A DNA stretch of 64,000 nucleotides, taken from Undibacterium umbellatum (GTDB lineage Bacteria > Pseudomonadota > Gammaproteobacteria > Burkholderiales > Burkholderiaceae_D). Shown here one piece after another: positions 61,897-64,000 of the stretch. The stretch covers positions 1 to 64,000 of the forward strand of contig NZ_JACOFX010000019.1 in assembly GCF_014284125.1 (NCBI RefSeq), read 5' to 3'. The notes beneath the pieces were generated by a model that was not told the DNA's origin, did not search any database, and saw nothing but the letters and a program-made list of their open reading frames with translations. How positions within the stretch are numbered: position 1 is the first letter of the stretch; each line of letters starts with the position of its first letter. The position numbers were made by a program, and so were the translations under genes.

Positions 61897-62333
61897 GGTG
61901 TGCTCCTTTTTTTTTCGTCATGGGAAGGTGCTGATGAAGTGTCGAGCCAGGCATCCAGGCTCAGTCCATATGCATGAAACAAATCGGTCTGTGGAATAAT
62001 TCTTGATGACCACGCGGCAGGAAATACCAGCCATACGCCAAATACACGCAATAAGCTCATGCATTGCAGATCAACAAACCTTCCCGCTCTGCCTTGCAAG
62101 CGCGCGCCATACATGTCGTTGACCTGGGTACTTAAGCGAAAATCGAGACCTCCGCCCAGCATGAAATTTTTTATCACATTTGAAAAGAATAGCGAGACGT
62201 AGAAGCCAGCTAGCAGTTCAAAACGATAAGGTATGTTTTTCAGTATGAGCACGAATATCGGTATTGCGAACAGTATGCCACCCAACAAGAGATAGATCAG
62301 CAATACCAGGCTGACACGTGTACTGGCTGCCAT
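61893..62333 (-). CDS. Membrane protein, 146 residues
   Basis: Start chosen at the ATG at 62333 with TGATG overlap to the upstream gene; GGAGG lies just before. Two membrane helices at about 7-30 and 37-60 (VSLVLLIYLLLGGILFAIPIF, ELLAGFYVSLFFSNVIKN), then a possible re-entrant helix (MSLLRVFGVWLVFPAAW). A soluble C-terminus is acidic. Family unknown. Confidence 0.65.
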   Translation of the reverse strand: MAASTRVSLVLLIYLLLGGILFAIPIFVLILKNIPYRFELLAGFYVSLFFSNVIKNFMLGGGLDFRLSTQVNDMYGARLQGRAGRFVDLQCMSLLRVFGVWLVFPAAWSSRIIPQTDLFHAYGLSLDAWLDTSSAPSHDEKKRSTP

Positions 62334-63211
62334 CAAATCCTCCAGTTGACAGCAACTGTCAGACAAATCAGCGCAATACAGGTGCATACCTTGACGCGCA
62401 GATTCCATACCACTTCGCGGAAATTTTTTTCTTCCCCCTGTCCGCTGACGTATGCCCGGTAATGCTGCGTTACATGAGTGAAGATATAAATCATGAGCGG
62501 AATGATAATGAGAGATATCCGACCCAGCCTGCTGGCTTGTTCTATCAAGTGATACGCCATGGCAAGAGCGAACGCGGCACCACTTAAACCTAGTAGACAG
62601 GCCATCAGTTGTCGATCGTAGAGGCCTCCAGTCATCACGTAGCTATGGTCTTTATTGGCGATAGTCGACACTTCCAGCATGGAAGTCAGGCGCACCGCAT
62701 ACACCATCACGCCAAACATATACACCAGCACGATCTGTGTGGCAAACAGAGGCAACATGGTATCAAGCGTCCCAGCTACTGCGGGGATAAGGTAAAACAA
62801 GGGAAAACTCAATACATCAACCAGCCAAATTTGCCGCAGCACCAGGCCGTACACCAGCGAGAATGCAGCCATGGCGATCACGTACCAACTACTGTGTATG
62901 CCCTTGGTGTACAGGTTTGACAGGACGGCTGCCGTGATAAACAGAACTGTCGCCAAAGTGGCGATCACTTTCCAGTCGAAATGCTTTGCCAGCCTGCGCT
63001 CAGTTTCTGATAACAGACCGACATTTTTTTTCAGGCTCACTGCAGTGACCAATAATTCAGAGGCAATTCCAGCGAGCAGGAAGGGGAAAAAGAACCAGAA
63101 AGAAATAGTCAGGTAACTGGTCTCAAACAGCTTTCTTGCATAGAAAATACCCATTAAGGCAAAAAAACCTGGAGCCCAATGCGGCCACCTGGCGAGTTTC
63201 CAATACTCCAT
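62333..63211 (-). CDS. UbiA-like integral membrane protein
   Basis: 292 residues with about eight or nine membrane helices, first gene of the minus-strand operon. The start MEYWKLARWPHWAPGF resembles the lead-in of UbiA-superfamily prenyltransferases (LRPxQWxKN). The later segment RQIWLVDVLSFPLFYLIPAVAG and YAVRLTSMLEVS resembles their second conserved block (DVxxxxxxFxLRxxAG, KRxxEL). The first Asp motif (NDxxDxxxD) is missing: here the matching loop reads LLAGIASELLVTA. It may be a degenerate relative without transferase activity. The similarity is by eye and weak. Confidence 0.5.
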   Translation of the reverse strand: MEYWKLARWPHWAPGFFALMGIFYARKLFETSYLTISFWFFFPFLLAGIASELLVTAVSLKKNVGLLSETERRLAKHFDWKVIATLATVLFITAAVLSNLYTKGIHSSWYVIAMAAFSLVYGLVLRQIWLVDVLSFPLFYLIPAVAGTLDTMLPLFATQIVLVYMFGVMVYAVRLTSMLEVSTIANKDHSYVMTGGLYDRQLMACLLGLSGAAFALAMAYHLIEQASRLGRISLIIIPLMIYIFTHVTQHYRAYVSGQGEEKNFREVVWNLRVKVCTCIALICLTVAVNWRI

Positions 63212-63425
63212 TTGCTACCCCATTTGTTCTTTTGACCAGGATCTGGTGGGCAAGTGCGCCGCGCCAATATGATCATATATTATTAGTTTAACTCAATATA
63301 AGTACAAAATAAATCATTCTGAATGTGATGATAACCTGAAAAATGCATTACTATTTCGTTCGATGATTAAATTTACATTGATGCACAATGTAATAATGAA
63401 ACTACTCCGGAATTTGAGCAAAAAA

Positions 63426-64000
63426 ATGCAAAAACATGCTGCGTGGAATACATTCCTCAAAATATCAGGAGTTTTCCTGATGTCTAGCGTTCTGCTTGCC
63501 TGTGCTGACTCGGGCAAGTCCAGGGAAATGATGCAGGCCGCCATGGCGGCGCAGCCCGAAGACAAGAAAATCCTTGAGTTCTTCATGTATACCTGCCCAC
63601 ACTGCCGCGCCGTCGAGCCTACTATCGCAAGCTGGCAAGCCAAGCAATCCGTCCTGTTTCAGCAAGGGATATATGCGTTTGAGCAGATACCTGCGGTCTT
63701 CTCAGCCAGTTGGCAGAGTGATAGCAAGATTGGAGAAAAAGAAGCTGCCATCTTCTACACGTTGCGCAGGATGGGTTTTGAGCATCAAATGCGGCTCAGG
63801 GTGTTTGCGGCCATACAAGACAAGAGCCTGGACGCGAGCGATGCTGACTCTATCGCTCGCTTCCTGCAAAAGGAAGGCATCCCCGCAGCCGAGTTTGGCA
63901 CGACATTCAAAAGCACGGAAGTCAAGGCCGATGTCAATCGTGCTGAGTCTCTGACCAGGCAATATGGGATTTATTCTGTGCCTGCATTTATTCTGTTCAA
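63426..64000 (+). CDS. DsbA-like thiol-disulfide oxidoreductase lipoprotein (3' end outside window)
   Basis: At least 191 residues, running off the window. Start at the ATG at 63426 (63396 is in frame and possible). The signal ends in lipobox LLAC with Ala at +2. ILEFFMYTCPHCRAVEP near residue 50 is the thioredoxin-fold active site CPHC as in DsbA. An inserted helical domain and the cis-Pro (YSVPAF) near the edge follow. It would introduce or shuffle disulfides in the periplasm. Its position beside the secretion genes suggests support for Cys-containing envelope parts; this is inference. Confidence 0.85.
   Translation, partial: MQKHAAWNTFLKISGVFLMSSVLLACADSGKSREMMQAAMAAQPEDKKILEFFMYTCPHCRAVEPTIASWQAKQSVLFQQGIYAFEQIPAVFSASWQSDSKIGEKEAAIFYTLRRMGFEHQMRLRVFAAIQDKSLDASDADSIARFLQKEGIPAAEFGTTFKSTEVKADVNRAESLTRQYGIYSVPAFILF

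Noticed and set aside
40900..64000. Integrase, tRNA attachment site or insertion sequence marking the island
   Set aside because: I looked for these and found none in the window; the island boundaries remain open.

Overview
The window is a chromosome segment from a betaproteobacterium, most likely Oxalobacteraceae and close to Undibacterium. That placement is an inference from the moderate GC content, two Gram-negative GxxxD-type porins whose mature ends begin AQSSV-IYG, Coq7 ubiquinone synthesis, and the style of the thi and ruv genes. I made no database comparison. I see no tRNA, rRNA, CRISPR array, insertion sequence or integrase.

Left part (1-40900), mostly core genes: the 3' part of a huge secreted beta-repeat protein with a secreted metzincin protease behind it; pyrC and a DUF3025 gene; a YdcH-family gene with an FNR-like site; a sensor histidine kinase facing an extracellular solute-binding protein; a DUF2147 protein; valS. 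Next come four same-strand genes that look like a sensing module: a TonB-dependent receptor, an ABC-type substrate-binding protein, a 1519-residue hybrid kinase that also carries GGDEF and EAL domains, and a TPR-GGDEF protein. The thiamine operon thiC-thiS-thiG-thiD-thiE follows, preceded by a TPP riboswitch whose expression platform appears to hide the thiC ribosome-binding site. Then dapA-like, uvrD, coq7, two porins, a FAA-hydrolase/hydratase-like gene, ruvB-ruvA (with a LexA-type box) and ruvC, and a phosphoethanolamine-transferase-like gene.

Right part (40900-64000), an accessory region built around a type IVB (Dot/Icm, I-type) secretion system. The plus-strand order is dotJ-dotI-dotH-dotG-dotF-like-dotE-dotP-dotO, a 541-base gap, then dotD-dotC-dotB-icmT and a 477-residue periplasmic protein with a TcpQ/N0-like C-terminus. 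Together these encode the outer-membrane ring (DotC, DotD, DotH), the envelope-spanning channel (DotG, DotF-like), inner-membrane parts (DotI, DotJ, DotE, DotP, IcmT) and two ATPases (DotO, DotB). I see no coupling complex (DotL, DotM, DotN, IcmS, IcmW), no DotA and no relaxase in the window. Upstream of the dot genes lie six small unrecognised plus-strand genes (43046-45932) and three minus-strand ones (40909-42882). Downstream, across a strong bidirectional terminator, lies a tightly overlapped minus-strand four-gene operon with a UbiA-like membrane protein. The window ends inside a DsbA-like CPHC lipoprotein. A Dot/Icm core in a betaproteobacterium, embedded in unrecognised genes, is the most interesting content here.
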